Source: UBA9611 sp965237595 (GTDB lineage Bacteria; Chloroflexota; Dehalococcoidia; Lucifugimonadales; UBA3495). From it: DNA of 64,000 bases. This document shows positions 44,546-53,488 of the stretch, in pieces. How positions within the stretch are numbered: position 1 is the stretch's first letter; every line of letters begins with the position of its first letter. The position numbers and the translations under genes were made by a program. The stretch is from contig CBDEFY010000007.1 of assembly GCA_965237595.1 (NCBI GenBank), forward strand, positions 744,001 to 808,000. The letters are read 5' to 3'. A model generated the notes under the pieces. The model had not been told where the DNA came from and searched no databases. It saw only the letters and a program-made list of their open reading frames with translations.

Positions 44546-45877
44546 ATGGGTGACGGCGACAAAACCCCTCTCCGGCTCCAGTTCAACCCCAAAGTCCGTC
44601 TGGAGTTTCACGGTGCCACCATCACTTCCGATGCCGGACTCTTGCCCATTCGAGAGCTGGATGATGCCCTGGGCCTTACCCATATTGCTGCCGACTATCT
44701 CCAGGAAAGCCGCTCCGGTCGCAACATCCGACACCACCTCGTCCCGCTGCTCAGACAGTCCATCTACAGCCGCTTGGCCGGCTACGATGACACCAATGAT
44801 GCCGAACGCCTTTCCCAAGACCCAGCCATGAGAGTCGTCGTGGGCTGGCAAGGATCAGACCGGAACGCCGCCAGCACCAACACCGTGAGCCGCTTTGAAA
44901 CTGAAACTCTGACCCAACAGGACAACCTGCAGGGGCTGGCACGAATGAATCCCCAATGGGTGGAAGATGCTATGGCCCATACTCCACACCAGCGAGTGAT
45001 TCTGGACATGGACAGCTCGGAGAGTCCAGTGCATGGCCATCAGGAGGGTGCCGCCTACAATGGGCACTTCGAGTGTGTCTGCTATCATCCCCTCTTTCTA
45101 TTCAACCAGTTCGGCGATTGTGAAGGAGCGACGCTACGCCCCGGCAACGTCCATAGCGCCGAGGGCTGGCAGGAACTCCTTGAGCCGGTGGTGAAAAGAT
45201 ACCAGAGGAAGGGACGGCGGCTGTTGTTCCGGGGTGATGCCGCCTTTGGCAAGCCAGAGGTGTACGAGTACTTGGAACAAGAGATGATTGGGTACGCCAT
45301 CCGGCTTTCAGCTAACGCGGTACTTCAGAGAGAAATCGCGCACCTGCTGGTACGACCTGCCGACTGGTCTTCCAGGAGGCCGATCGTCTCCTACTACGAC
45401 TTCACTTACCAGGCCCAGAGCTGGAGTATTTCCCGGCGAGTAGTAGCCAAGGTGGAGTGGCATCAGGGGGAGTTATTTCCCAGGGTAGGCTTCATCGTGA
45501 CCAACCTGAGCTATCCACCCAAAGGCATAGTCCGCTTTTACAATGGCCGTGGCACAGCGGAGCAGTGGATCAAGGAGGGCAAGTACGCCCTGAACTGGAC
45601 CAGACTGTCCTGTCACAAGTTCGTGGCCAACCAGGCGAGGCTATGGCTGTTCGTTCTGGCGTACAATCTGGGAAACTTCATGAGAAGGTTGGCTTTGCCG
45701 GAGGATATGAAGCATTGGACTCTGACCAGTCTTCAGACTAGGCTGATCAAGACGGGTGGGCGACTGGTACGCCATGCCAGGAGGATGGTGTTTCAGCTTG
45801 CCGAGGTGCTGGTGACCAGGGAAATGCTCACCGGGATACTAGAACGGATCAGCCGGCTTCGGCTGGCACCTGGCTAG
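44546..45877 (+). CDS. IS1380-family transposase
   Basis: 443 aa, DDE_Tnp_1 type. Seen: DAGLLPIRELDDALGL, SIYSRLAGYDDTNDAERLSQ, VILDMDSSESPVHGHQEGAA with an acidic catalytic residue, LLFRGDAAFGKPEVYEYLE, and GRGTAEQWIKEGKYALNWTR with the catalytic Glu. ATG with GGAGG at 44535-44539. The frame is intact. Terminal repeats were not identified in the flanks; 45878-46125 contains no other gene. Confidence 0.88.
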   Translation: MGDGDKTPLRLQFNPKVRLEFHGATITSDAGLLPIRELDDALGLTHIAADYLQESRSGRNIRHHLVPLLRQSIYSRLAGYDDTNDAERLSQDPAMRVVVGWQGSDRNAASTNTVSRFETETLTQQDNLQGLARMNPQWVEDAMAHTPHQRVILDMDSSESPVHGHQEGAAYNGHFECVCYHPLFLFNQFGDCEGATLRPGNVHSAEGWQELLEPVVKRYQRKGRRLLFRGDAAFGKPEVYEYLEQEMIGYAIRLSANAVLQREIAHLLVRPADWSSRRPIVSYYDFTYQAQSWSISRRVVAKVEWHQGELFPRVGFIVTNLSYPPKGIVRFYNGRGTAEQWIKEGKYALNWTRLSCHKFVANQARLWLFVLAYNLGNFMRRLALPEDMKHWTLTSLQTRLIKTGGRLVRHARRMVFQLAEVLVTREMLTGILERISRLRLAPG

Positions 45878-46125
45878 CTTGCTTTGAGAGCACCGGTATT
45901 TAGGACAGTTATGGGGTCGTCAAGAGTAAATGGGCCGCCACGAGGGAGACGCTTGGGCAAGGGCAGAGGATTTGGAATTTCTACGCTCGTTAGGACGATG
46001 GATATCCTATGAGAGTGGAGCAATTGAGTGAATCGGAGCGCAGTTGACGCGCTCAGGATACCGTACTATAGTTCCCGCCGCACAGGATGACACCGGTTCA
46101 GGGAAATCAGGTTGATCTGGGAAAT

Positions 46126-46419
46126 TCAGGCTAAGAGGGGTTCCAGGAACGAGTATGCGACAGTCATTTCACGACTGGAGATGATGCCGCCAGGTTTCAA
46201 GATCCTCTTCACCTCGGCCAGTACAGCCTGTGTATCCAGAACGTGCATGAGAACGGCATGGCAGTGGGCTGCATCGAAGGAGTCATCTTCGAAGGGAAGG
46301 TCAGTCACACCGCCGACGTGGAATGTCGGGTTCTCGTGTCCACCTGCCCCGGCGACAGATCGGGCCAGACTAATCTGCCACTCTTCCATGAGCGGTCCTT
46401 GTACTGAACGCAACCCCAC
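46126..46419 (-). pseudogene. SAM-dependent methyltransferase fragment
   Basis: About 98 residues from the second half of a class I methyltransferase: VGGVTDLPFEDDSFDAAHCH, VLMHVLDTQAVLAEVKRILK, PGGIISSREM. The N-terminal SAM-binding GxGxG region and the C-terminal end are missing. Remnant of a larger gene. Confidence 0.6.
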
Positions 46420-46469
46420 CCACCTCGGCGCAACATCCAGGTATCCCTAGAAGCGTAGCCCCCTGGGGT

Positions 46470-46838
46470 CTAGCTGGAGTCCTGATTCAGCTTCGTGAAC
46501 AAGTCCCGCCACCACCCCTTGCCCTGGGTACCGAAGCCGGACCGTACTCGGACGACTCCGTTTCTATCTATGGCGATTTTCGTTGACTGGCTTGTTACTC
46601 GGTAGGAACGGATGGTATCCGAGGCGGTCACGGCCATTGGGAAGGTATACCCTTGCGAATCTCTATATGATCTGATCTTCTCCAACCCCTCGTTGGGGTC
46701 GGTGCCCACAGCCACAACTGCCACGTCACCGAACTGGCTTGTCAACTCATGCAGCGTCCGTAACTCGGCGCGGCAGTGGGGTCACCAGGTGGCAAAGAAA
46801 TAGAGGATAAAGGGTTTGTTGCCATTGGTTCTCCTTCA
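46470..46838 (-). pseudogene. TlpA/thioredoxin-fold remnant with TGA at the first Cys of CxxC
   Basis: The frame reads GNKPFILYFFATW-TGA-PHCRAELRTL, then FGDVAVVAVGTDPNEG and KIAIDRNGVVRVRSGFG to a stop at 46470. In TlpA/AhpC-TSA proteins the site is WCPHC, so the TGA (46784-46782) replaces the N-terminal catalytic Cys. Ten bases after it, GCGCCG-AGTTA-CGG-A-CGC forms a 6-bp stem with one bulge, and the apical loop starts 16 bases after the TGA with G at loop position 2. No start codon precedes the fragment: its N-terminus was lost where it joins the methylase gene near 46838. Remnant of a Sec- or Cys-containing protein. Confidence 0.65.
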
Positions 46839-48078
46839 CGGCCTGCTCTCCGGTGAATGACTCCCACCGCTTGACCGCCACATCAACGTACTGAGGCTCC
46901 CGTTCCAACGCATAGCAGACCCGACCAAGCTTTTCCGCCGCGATCAGCTGAGTGCCGCTGCCCAAGAAGGGCTCATAGCAGAGGTCTCCAACCTCGGTGT
47001 GGTACTCGATCGGCCGCAAGAAGAGTTCCAACGGTTTCTGGGTAGGATGGATGTTCATGCTGGAACCCTGCTGGTCCAGCTGCCAGATGGTCCTCTCGCT
47101 AGCCGGGGGCTTCTTAGAGGGTTGGTGGCCTTCAACCCAGCCGTAGAAACATGGCTCGTGGGCCCACAGATAATGGCTATGAGTCAGCACCCCACGGGCC
47201 TTGGCCCAGATTATTTGCTGATGTACCAACAAACCGCTCTCCCGCCAGGCCTGCTCCACCAAGGCCTGCCTACGGTAGGCGTGCCACTGATAGATGGCTG
47301 AGTTTGGCTTAAGGTGTTCCAGGCTCAATGTCAAGAACTTTCGGTAGAACTCCACCGACGCCTCTGGGTCCACGTATTCGTCCCAGTGCTTGTCTTTGCT
47401 CGGCTTGCCCTGGTTACCCTTCGAGGCTGGATGGTTGCCGCCCGTGTAGTCCACAAGATATGGCGGGTCCGTCGCCATCAGAGAAGCTTTCTGCCCGTCC
47501 ATCAAGCGCGCTAGGTCGCCACCGTCGGTTGAATCGCCACACAGGAGCCGGTGGTCGCCTAGCAGCCATAAATCGCCTGTACGAGCCACAGGGGTCGTCC
47601 GTGCGGCTTCCATTGCTTCATCCAGGTCGAATGTCTCTAAACGCTCACGTTTCTCCCTCGACTCCAGGCTCTTTAGATGCTTCTGGAGTTCATCCTCAGA
47701 GAAGCCGGTCAATGTGATGTCTACATCCGGGAGGTCCTTCAATTCACCCAAGAGCCGGGCCAGGAGCTCCTGGTCCCAACTTCCGGAGATTTTGTTGAGG
47801 GCCAGGTTCAACAGATGAGCTTGCTCCTCGGATAGATCCACCAACACCACCGGCACCTGCTTCAACCCGATCTTCCTAGCTGCAAGCAGGCGCTGGTGGC
47901 CGCCTATTACCACCTTGTCCTCCCTCCGGGCGATGATGGGGTCGATGAGCCCGAACTCTCTTATGGACCGGGTCAGCGATTCCAACTCCTCGTCGCTGAT
48001 GCGCCGGGGGTTAGCCGGATCGGGGCGCAGGTCGCCGATGGGAAGGTTGGTTATCTCCAATGCCGTTGATTCAGGCAT
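46747..48078 (-). CDS. ParB-domain / DNA N6-adenine or N4-cytosine methyltransferase fusion
   Basis: 443 aa. N-terminal ParB-like nuclease domain (residues about 9-90: LRPDPANPRRISDEELESL, VVIGGHQRLLAARKIG). A linker follows, then a D12/N6_N4-type methylase: DPPY at 204-207 (catalytic), a C-terminal HPTQKP and EPFLGSGTQLIAAEKLGR for SAM binding. ATG 48078 with GGAGG 5 bases upstream. Homologous sequence ends about residue 410 (RWESFTGEQAVKE); the last roughly 33 residues are the adjoining TlpA remnant read out of frame. Typical of phages and mobile elements, as an orphan methylase. Confidence 0.85.
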   Translation of the reverse strand: MPESTALEITNLPIGDLRPDPANPRRISDEELESLTRSIREFGLIDPIIARREDKVVIGGHQRLLAARKIGLKQVPVVLVDLSEEQAHLLNLALNKISGSWDQELLARLLGELKDLPDVDITLTGFSEDELQKHLKSLESREKRERLETFDLDEAMEAARTTPVARTGDLWLLGDHRLLCGDSTDGGDLARLMDGQKASLMATDPPYLVDYTGGNHPASKGNQGKPSKDKHWDEYVDPEASVEFYRKFLTLSLEHLKPNSAIYQWHAYRRQALVEQAWRESGLLVHQQIIWAKARGVLTHSHYLWAHEPCFYGWVEGHQPSKKPPASERTIWQLDQQGSSMNIHPTQKPLELFLRPIEYHTEVGDLCYEPFLGSGTQLIAAEKLGRVCYALEREPQYVDVAVKRWESFTGEQAVKENQWQQTLYPLFLCHLVTPLPRRVTDAA

Positions 48079-48144
48079 GACAGCCTCCTTGAGATGACGT
48101 ACCAGGTCAGCGAGTTATCCGACGTTAGCCAAAGCCCGCCAGCT

Positions 48145-48342
48145 TCAACTGCCGCCCATCACGTGGCGGGTCCAAGCACATCTGGGGCAGGCTTTCGTTG
48201 GCCCGTCCTCTCCCAGGTATACCTTGATCAGGTAGTCGCAGGCGCCGCAGCAGACGAATTCAATCGGACAGCGCTTGTCTCTCATGATGCGGTCACGGGC
48301 ACCTTGAACCAATCTCCGCTCCTTTCGGGATATCCGTTCCAT
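48145..48342 (-). CDS. Small zinc-ribbon protein
   Basis: 65 aa with CCGAC and CPRC knuckles (VCCGACDYLI, KACPRCAWTRHV). ATG 48342 with AGGAGG 8 bases upstream and directly abutting the stop of the upstream gene. Probably a nucleic-acid-binding accessory protein of the same element; function unknown. Confidence 0.68.
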   Translation of the reverse strand: MERISRKERRLVQGARDRIMRDKRCPIEFVCCGACDYLIKVYLGEDGPTKACPRCAWTRHVMGGS

Positions 48343-49224
48343 CTACGCAACCTCCTGCGGCTGGGCCGCCACCCCCGCCTTGGTCAACGTGTACTGGTCG
48401 GGAAAGCCCTGGACAAAGGCCACAAAGGACTCCTTACTTTGGTGGTGCATCGACAAGCCTTGATACGGCTGCCCACGCCAATATGGAGGTACAAATTCCG
48501 TTTTCACGCCCGATACCACACATTCGGCCTCCACACCCACAAAGTCGGTGGGCCCTTGGGCTACGGCGATAATCTCCCAACGTCCAGAGTCTTCTTCCCC
48601 GGTGTCCTCGGCCTTGCTCTTCCAGTTCTGCGAGCCGCCGTAAGGATGGAACCGGCCTTCATCATCCTGACGATCAGGAGGGTGAATCGATTTCAAGGCA
48701 TCGATCAGGATCGGTATGACGTCCTCGATGGGTTCGAAACCGGCCAATCCGGCCACGTCGGTCAAGTAAAGAACGTAGCCCCGTTTCAGCGCGTTATCGA
48801 ACCACAGCCAGCCCTGGAATTGAATGGTTGCACGCTGGATGGCCCGAGAAATGCGCTTATGCCCCTTACTGTCCCAGTCGTCGATGGGTACCCGGCGCTG
48901 ATAGATCTGGGGCCCGTTGATGCGCGGCAGGATGTTGAAATAGAGCTTTTGACGTTTGTATTGGGCGTTGGCATTGTTTCTCCAGGTATTGGAGAATAAG
49001 TCAACCGCAAGACCTTTGAGATTCCGCTCCGACCACAGGAGGTAGCCCTTAACCCGGGGTTTGACATGGGTTGGTATGGGAAACAGCCTTTTCGCCTCGG
49101 CCCAAAGTCCAGACCGTTTCCCTCTGTCCTTGGGTTTGTCGCTCCTACGGTATAAGGGCTTTTTGGTTATTACCCTAGCGGCGACATCCGCTGCTCTTGG
49201 AGATGTCTTCCGTCTCTGACCCAC
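48343..49224 (-). CDS. Hypothetical protein of the mobile-element block
   Basis: 293 aa, basic N-terminus (RRKTSPRAADVAARVITKKP) then a mixed region (YFNILPRINGPQIYQRRVPI, ATIQFQGWLWFDNALKRGYV). No recognised domain. The GTG start at 49224 overlaps the upstream primase-like gene by 50 bases; no better start is found. Lies between the primase-like gene and a zinc-ribbon gene, so a replication or regulatory role for the element is possible. Confidence 0.6.
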   Translation of the reverse strand: MGQRRKTSPRAADVAARVITKKPLYRRSDKPKDRGKRSGLWAEAKRLFPIPTHVKPRVKGYLLWSERNLKGLAVDLFSNTWRNNANAQYKRQKLYFNILPRINGPQIYQRRVPIDDWDSKGHKRISRAIQRATIQFQGWLWFDNALKRGYVLYLTDVAGLAGFEPIEDVIPILIDALKSIHPPDRQDDEGRFHPYGGSQNWKSKAEDTGEEDSGRWEIIAVAQGPTDFVGVEAECVVSGVKTEFVPPYWRGQPYQGLSMHHQSKESFVAFVQGFPDQYTLTKAGVAAQPQEVA

Positions 49225-50224
49225 CTTCCCGGCGTCTGACCTCCCCGGGGCCTAGTTGGTACTTACCGATTTCAGCCTCAATCTCCGCCTGAGTGAGGTC
49301 ATCGCTAAAGCCAAGCAGGGCAAACGCACGGACGGTCCCCGAAGATTGGCCCACATGGTCACTGCAAAAACAGGACCAGGAGCCGGAGACCGGGCTGGCG
49401 TAGAAGGCACGTTCGCAGTCGCATGCCACGTTGTCACCGTGAGGTAGGGGGCAGGCGCCACCGAACCGTCCATCAGCACACCGTCTGAGGTTCAGGCCTT
49501 GGAAAAAATCGGCCAGACGGTCTTGTAGTGCCGGGGGCAATGGGCAGGGCCCGTGGGGGTCGAAGGTCCCCGGTTGATACTGTCCATTTCCCGGAGCCCG
49601 GCGACCATCAACCTGCTCCTGTGGCAGTTGGGGCAGGAGCAGGTCCAGCTCATCCAGCGTGTAGCGGAGGTCGGGGTGAAACTCAATAAGACGAGCACGC
49701 TGGCCGCCGGGATGGTTCAGGTTGATAAATCCTGGTAGCCGGAGAATCCGTCCCCGGTTCCAAACGTTGTCGCCGCCTACGGCAACACCCAGCCTCTGGT
49801 TCAGCCGTTCCACCCGGTCAATGTCAGTGGCGGGTTCTTTTAGCAGGTAGCCGGCCTGCACCTTTCCAACGCTGGTTTCGACGATCCAGGAGAAGGGTGG
49901 CAGGTCTGGTGCGGGACGGGTAATCTCGTCCAGCCACAGGGTAGTGGCCAGGTTGACGGCGTCGCCACGGTCAGCTTCTGACTCAGCCTGACGGGCCTCA
50001 AACCGGGGAGCGACGCCATAGTAGACGTTTTCTTTGCCGTCAAGGTGCCCGTGCAGTGCTGTCTCCAGGCCTTGCTGGCGGATTGTTGCCAAGCTGTAGA
50101 AATTCTTCTTTCCACCCCCGCCCGGCTTCAGGGTTCGGATTTCTAGACACTGGTCGTCGGGCACGCCCTCAATTAGGGCGTATAAGAACTTGACGGCCTC
50201 TGGGTAGGTGATGGACGCAGCCAT
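49175..50224 (-). CDS. RepB/AEP-type primase-like protein with zinc finger
   Basis: About 349 aa from ATG 50224 (frame open to 50314). The N-terminal half resembles RepB_primase-type archaeo-eukaryotic primases: FYSLATIRQQGLE, YYGVAPRF, LWLDEI with acidic residues, GYLLKEPATD, RILRLPGFINLNHPGG. The C-terminal part has a CHC2-like Cys/His cluster (CPLPHGDN, CDCERAFYASP, CFCSDHVG). Such proteins prime replication of plasmids and integrative elements. First gene of the minus-strand block. Confidence 0.7.
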   Translation of the reverse strand: MAASITYPEAVKFLYALIEGVPDDQCLEIRTLKPGGGGKKNFYSLATIRQQGLETALHGHLDGKENVYYGVAPRFEARQAESEADRGDAVNLATTLWLDEITRPAPDLPPFSWIVETSVGKVQAGYLLKEPATDIDRVERLNQRLGVAVGGDNVWNRGRILRLPGFINLNHPGGQRARLIEFHPDLRYTLDELDLLLPQLPQEQVDGRRAPGNGQYQPGTFDPHGPCPLPPALQDRLADFFQGLNLRRCADGRFGGACPLPHGDNVACDCERAFYASPVSGSWSCFCSDHVGQSSGTVRAFALLGFSDDLTQAEIEAEIGKYQLGPGEVRRREGGSETEDISKSSGCRR

Positions 50225-50665
50225 CGTGCCGACACCTTTCGTGGCGGCAGAAGAAGGCCGACCCACCTGACTTCTTTTAGTGTGTGACTTCTCTGATGCG
50301 GGCAAGTCCGTCACCTTCCATAAGGAAGGCGACGCCCGAAGTGTTAAGCGGCTAAGCAGCCCAAGCTACTGTGTAAGCAGCCCAGGAGCGGGGTACACGA
50401 TGGGGGATGATAACAGGAGACGTTTGGAGTTGAGGGATATGGAGCCTCCCCTGTCGCCACCAGGAACACGATTCAGACGCCTCAGCCTCATATTGAGTCT
50501 GGGGCGTCTGCTTAATTAGGACCACTCCTCTTTCCGCCCAAGTTGTCGCAAACTCGAATAAAGGTCGGAAGGCCGGTTCGGGGCGGATGGCGCCCATGGT
50601 ATTCTCATCAACGGTGTCAACATAAACTGCATCAGGCATCGTCAGATTCTAGGAGTAAAACGATC
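50225..50665. other. Intergenic region between element and catabolic cassette
   Basis: No supported gene. Holds a palindrome CCTTCC-ATAA-GGAAGG (50314-50329), two copies of TAAGCAGCCCA about 20 bases apart near 50354-50385, and a large hairpin at 50474-50510 (listed separately). These could be replication or recombination signals of the element, or terminators. Confidence 0.45.
50474..50510. terminator. Long hairpin, terminator-like
   Basis: CAGACGCCTCAG and CTGGGGCGTCTG pair over 12 positions (one G-T), and the loop itself contains CTCA/TGAG. Followed by CTTAATTAGG. Could terminate transcription between the element and the catabolic cassette. Confidence 0.5.
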
Positions 50666-51525
50666 ATGACTAACGCCCGCGAACGGTTTCGCACTGTGTT
50701 ATCCCGGCCGGACTGTACCCTGGCCGCGAACACATTCGATCCGCTGTAGGCCCGCATCGCCCATATACTGGACTACGAAGTGTGCTTCCTCTCCGGCTCG
50801 GTCCACAAAGTCGCTAATCTGGCGGTGCCCGACATCGTGCTAACCAACCTCTCCGACCTGGTTGACGTTTGTCGGCGCATCACCCGCATCGCCGATGTGA
50901 GTTTGATGCATGACGGTGAAGACGGGTTTGGCAAGGCGGTAAACGTGGTCCGGTCCGTGAAGGAGTTGGAGGCCGCGGGCGTCTCGGCCATTGAGATTGA
51001 AGACGCCATACCTCCCACCCGCTTAAGCAGGATGACCTGGGGCTCTATTCCGAAGCGGAGCAAGTGGGCAAGCTAGAGGCAGCCGTAGGAGACCGCACGG
51101 ACCCGATGACGGTCATTGTTGCACGGACCACTGCTCTGGCCCAGTTCCCGATTGATGAAGCTCTCGACCGAATCAAAGCCTATTCCCAAACCGGAGTGGA
51201 TGCCATCAGGCTGGCTGGCTTGCGCACCAGGGAACAATTGGAGGCGGTGCACCGGGCGACTCCATTGCCTCTCACGGTCTTGAGTCCGCCGGACGGAATG
51301 CTGGACGACAAAGCCTTCTTGGCCGCCAACGGAGTGAGCATAGTGATGGCCGGAAATCCAGCATTTGGCATGGCGATTCAAGCCGTATACGATTGCTTAA
51401 GGCACCTGAAGGAAGGCGGCGCGGCAGAGGAATTGGCATCCAGGGAAGCGAGTCCCGACCTGCTACGACAGGTGAACCGCATGGACGAGTTCGTCCAGAT
51501 ACAGGACAAATACCTACGTGATTAA
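50666..51525 (+). pseudogene. Isocitrate lyase/PEP-mutase family protein, nonsense plus frameshift
   Basis: ICL/PEPM superfamily (C-C bond lyases of 2-methylisocitrate or related acids, PEP mutase): FRTVLSRPDCTLAANTFDPL, then in-frame TAG (50747-50749), ARIAHILDYEVCFLSGS, AGVSAIEIEDAIPPTR (family metal/substrate loop). Near 51027-51031 one base is missing; the next frame continues DDLGLYSEAEQVGKLEAAVG, VIVARTTALAQFPIDEALDR, ANGVSIVMAGNPAF to 51525. ATG with AGGAG at 50651. Two lesions, otherwise full length (about 286 aa). Confidence 0.8.
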
Positions 51526-51588
51526 CGAGGATACGAGTCTAACCTGACAATAAAACCCGGACGCCCCAGATGATAGGAAGGTTGCGCT

Positions 51589-52443
51589 ATGGCAAGATCA
51601 ATCATTGAAAATACAGTCGTTGCCTATCTTGATAATGATGACAGCCCCGATATAATCAACCCGATTCACTCCACCGAAGTCGCCAGATCGTACGGGTTCA
51701 ATGGTCCCCTAGTGGGCGGAGTCACCGTATGGGGATGGGCGACGGACACAATCTTGGCGGCATTGGGTGAGGGTTGGCTTGAAGAGGGCTGGGCCGAATA
51801 CTCGTTTCGGCATCCCACCTTCCCTGGTGACACCCTGACGGTTAGGGCCCGTTCGTATGAGGACGCGCCATTCGCATATTGGACCGTGGAAATGATCAAC
51901 CAATCCGGCGAAGTATGCGTGTCCGGCAAAGCTGGCCTGGGAAAAGCGGCATGGCTCCATGAACTAATCAAACCGCGCACCATGGGTCCGGAGATGGAGC
52001 CGGATAGCAAAGGTCCGCTAACCCTTGAGAACGCGGAGATTGGAAAGGACTGGTCGGCGATGGAGCTTGATTTCTCAGCGGAAGCGTCAAAAGAATTCAT
52101 CGCTCAAAAACAGCGGACCGACAACCCTTTGTTTGTCGATAAGAATCCGATTGCTCATCCTTCATGGACTGCAGGGTGGGCCGAGAAGCTCCTCCGGCAC
52201 AATTTCGCCATCCCAAGCTCCATGCACACCAGGAGCCGTGTGCAGCACCACCGCAAGATATCGACCGGCACCACGGTAATCGGCGGCGCTCACTTGATTG
52301 ACGCCTACGAGCGAAAGGCCCACCATTTCGCCAATTATGATGTCCTCTTGGTAGACAACGAAGGCACTGAACTAGCCCAATTACGACACTGGACCATCTT
52401 CAAGATCGCGACTTTGGAAGAACGGGCAAAGATCGCTGATTAA
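51589..52443 (+). CDS. MaoC-like hot-dog dehydratase
   Basis: 284 aa with a MaoC/FAS1-type hot-dog domain near the N-terminus (ARSYGFNGPLVGGVTVWGW, GDTLTVRARSYED) and a second, degenerate half. Likely acts on enoyl/hydroxyacyl-CoA or related acids; no substrate is evident. Follows the PEP-mutase family pseudogene and precedes an LLM oxidoreductase, suggesting a small catabolic operon. Confidence 0.7.
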   Translation: MARSIIENTVVAYLDNDDSPDIINPIHSTEVARSYGFNGPLVGGVTVWGWATDTILAALGEGWLEEGWAEYSFRHPTFPGDTLTVRARSYEDAPFAYWTVEMINQSGEVCVSGKAGLGKAAWLHELIKPRTMGPEMEPDSKGPLTLENAEIGKDWSAMELDFSAEASKEFIAQKQRTDNPLFVDKNPIAHPSWTAGWAEKLLRHNFAIPSSMHTRSRVQHHRKISTGTTVIGGAHLIDAYERKAHHFANYDVLLVDNEGTELAQLRHWTIFKIATLEERAKIAD

Positions 52444-52486
52444 GTCGTCAGGCGCCCGAACTTCGGACGCCGGAGGAAGTACCAAC

Positions 52487-53428
52487 GTGAAGATTGGCAT
52501 GTCATTGACGTCAAGCTATCCTGTCAGCCAGGACAGTGCGGAAATCATGGCAAATCTGGTCGAGGAGGTCAGGCTCATGGCCCAGCTTGGGTTTGATTCC
52601 TTCTCGCTCGGAGATCACCACCTGACCGACAACCATTACCTGCAGGTCTTGCCCTCCATGTCCAGTTTTTCGTCCGTCAGTGGAAGCATGCGTTTGCTGC
52701 CGCTCTTCCTCCTGCCTTTCTACAATCCTATCCTGCTGGCGGAGCAGCTGGCCACCCTCGACGTGATCAGTGGCGGCAGGACTACGGTGATCAACGCTCT
52801 CGGATACGACCCCGCCGCGTTTACCGCATTTCAAACAACCCAGAACGCCCGGGTTTCCAGGTTTGTCGAGACGTTCGAGATCATGAAGCTGTTGTGGGAG
52901 GGCGACGCCGTCACCTACCAAGGCCGCCATTATTCCATCGACGCCCCTATTTCCATGAATCCCAAACCGATATCTCGGCCCTTACCCATGTGGATCGCGG
53001 GAAGCGCAGAACCGGCTATCCGCAGGGCGGCCAAGATGGGAGATGGATGGGTGATCGCACCGGGGTCCACGCCGGACGTGGCAAGGGAAGGGATCGCGAT
53101 TTACAAACAAGCTGTAGAGAACTTTGGGCGCGACAAACACGCTATGAGCATCGTTCTCAGACGTGACGCACACCTAAGTCCTTCTTCCACAGCCGGCCAC
53201 CGGGAAGCCCAGACCCTATTCGAAAACGGCTACCGTGGGTTCGGCGCCGCCGAGCTGGAGGAATCACTGGTCATCGGCGGCCCCGCTGAATGCATCGCTT
53301 ACCTAGAGGAGATGGAGTCAGCAGGCGTAACCGAAGTACTCTTCCGGTGCGCACTGAACGAACGTGAGCAGGCACTACAAACCATCACGACCATCGGCAA
53401 AGAGGTCATACCCCGTTTCAAGCGGTAG
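52487..53428 (+). CDS. LLM-class flavin-dependent oxidoreductase
   Basis: 313 aa, luciferase-like TIM barrel: MKIGMSLTSSYP, LGFDSFSLGDHHLTDNHYLQ, ISGGRTTVINALGYDP, KPISRPLPMWIAGSAEPAIR, GDGWVIAPGSTPD. Monooxygenase or F420-dependent dehydrogenase activity is possible; substrate unknown. Third gene of the cassette, 43 bases after the MaoC-like gene. Confidence 0.85.
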   Translation: MKIGMSLTSSYPVSQDSAEIMANLVEEVRLMAQLGFDSFSLGDHHLTDNHYLQVLPSMSSFSSVSGSMRLLPLFLLPFYNPILLAEQLATLDVISGGRTTVINALGYDPAAFTAFQTTQNARVSRFVETFEIMKLLWEGDAVTYQGRHYSIDAPISMNPKPISRPLPMWIAGSAEPAIRRAAKMGDGWVIAPGSTPDVAREGIAIYKQAVENFGRDKHAMSIVLRRDAHLSPSSTAGHREAQTLFENGYRGFGAAELEESLVIGGPAECIAYLEEMESAGVTEVLFRCALNEREQALQTITTIGKEVIPRFKR

Positions 53429-53488
53429 CCAACCCCATGCCGATGGATATCTGCCTAGAGAATCATCACTTCAGGTTTGGGACGAAAC

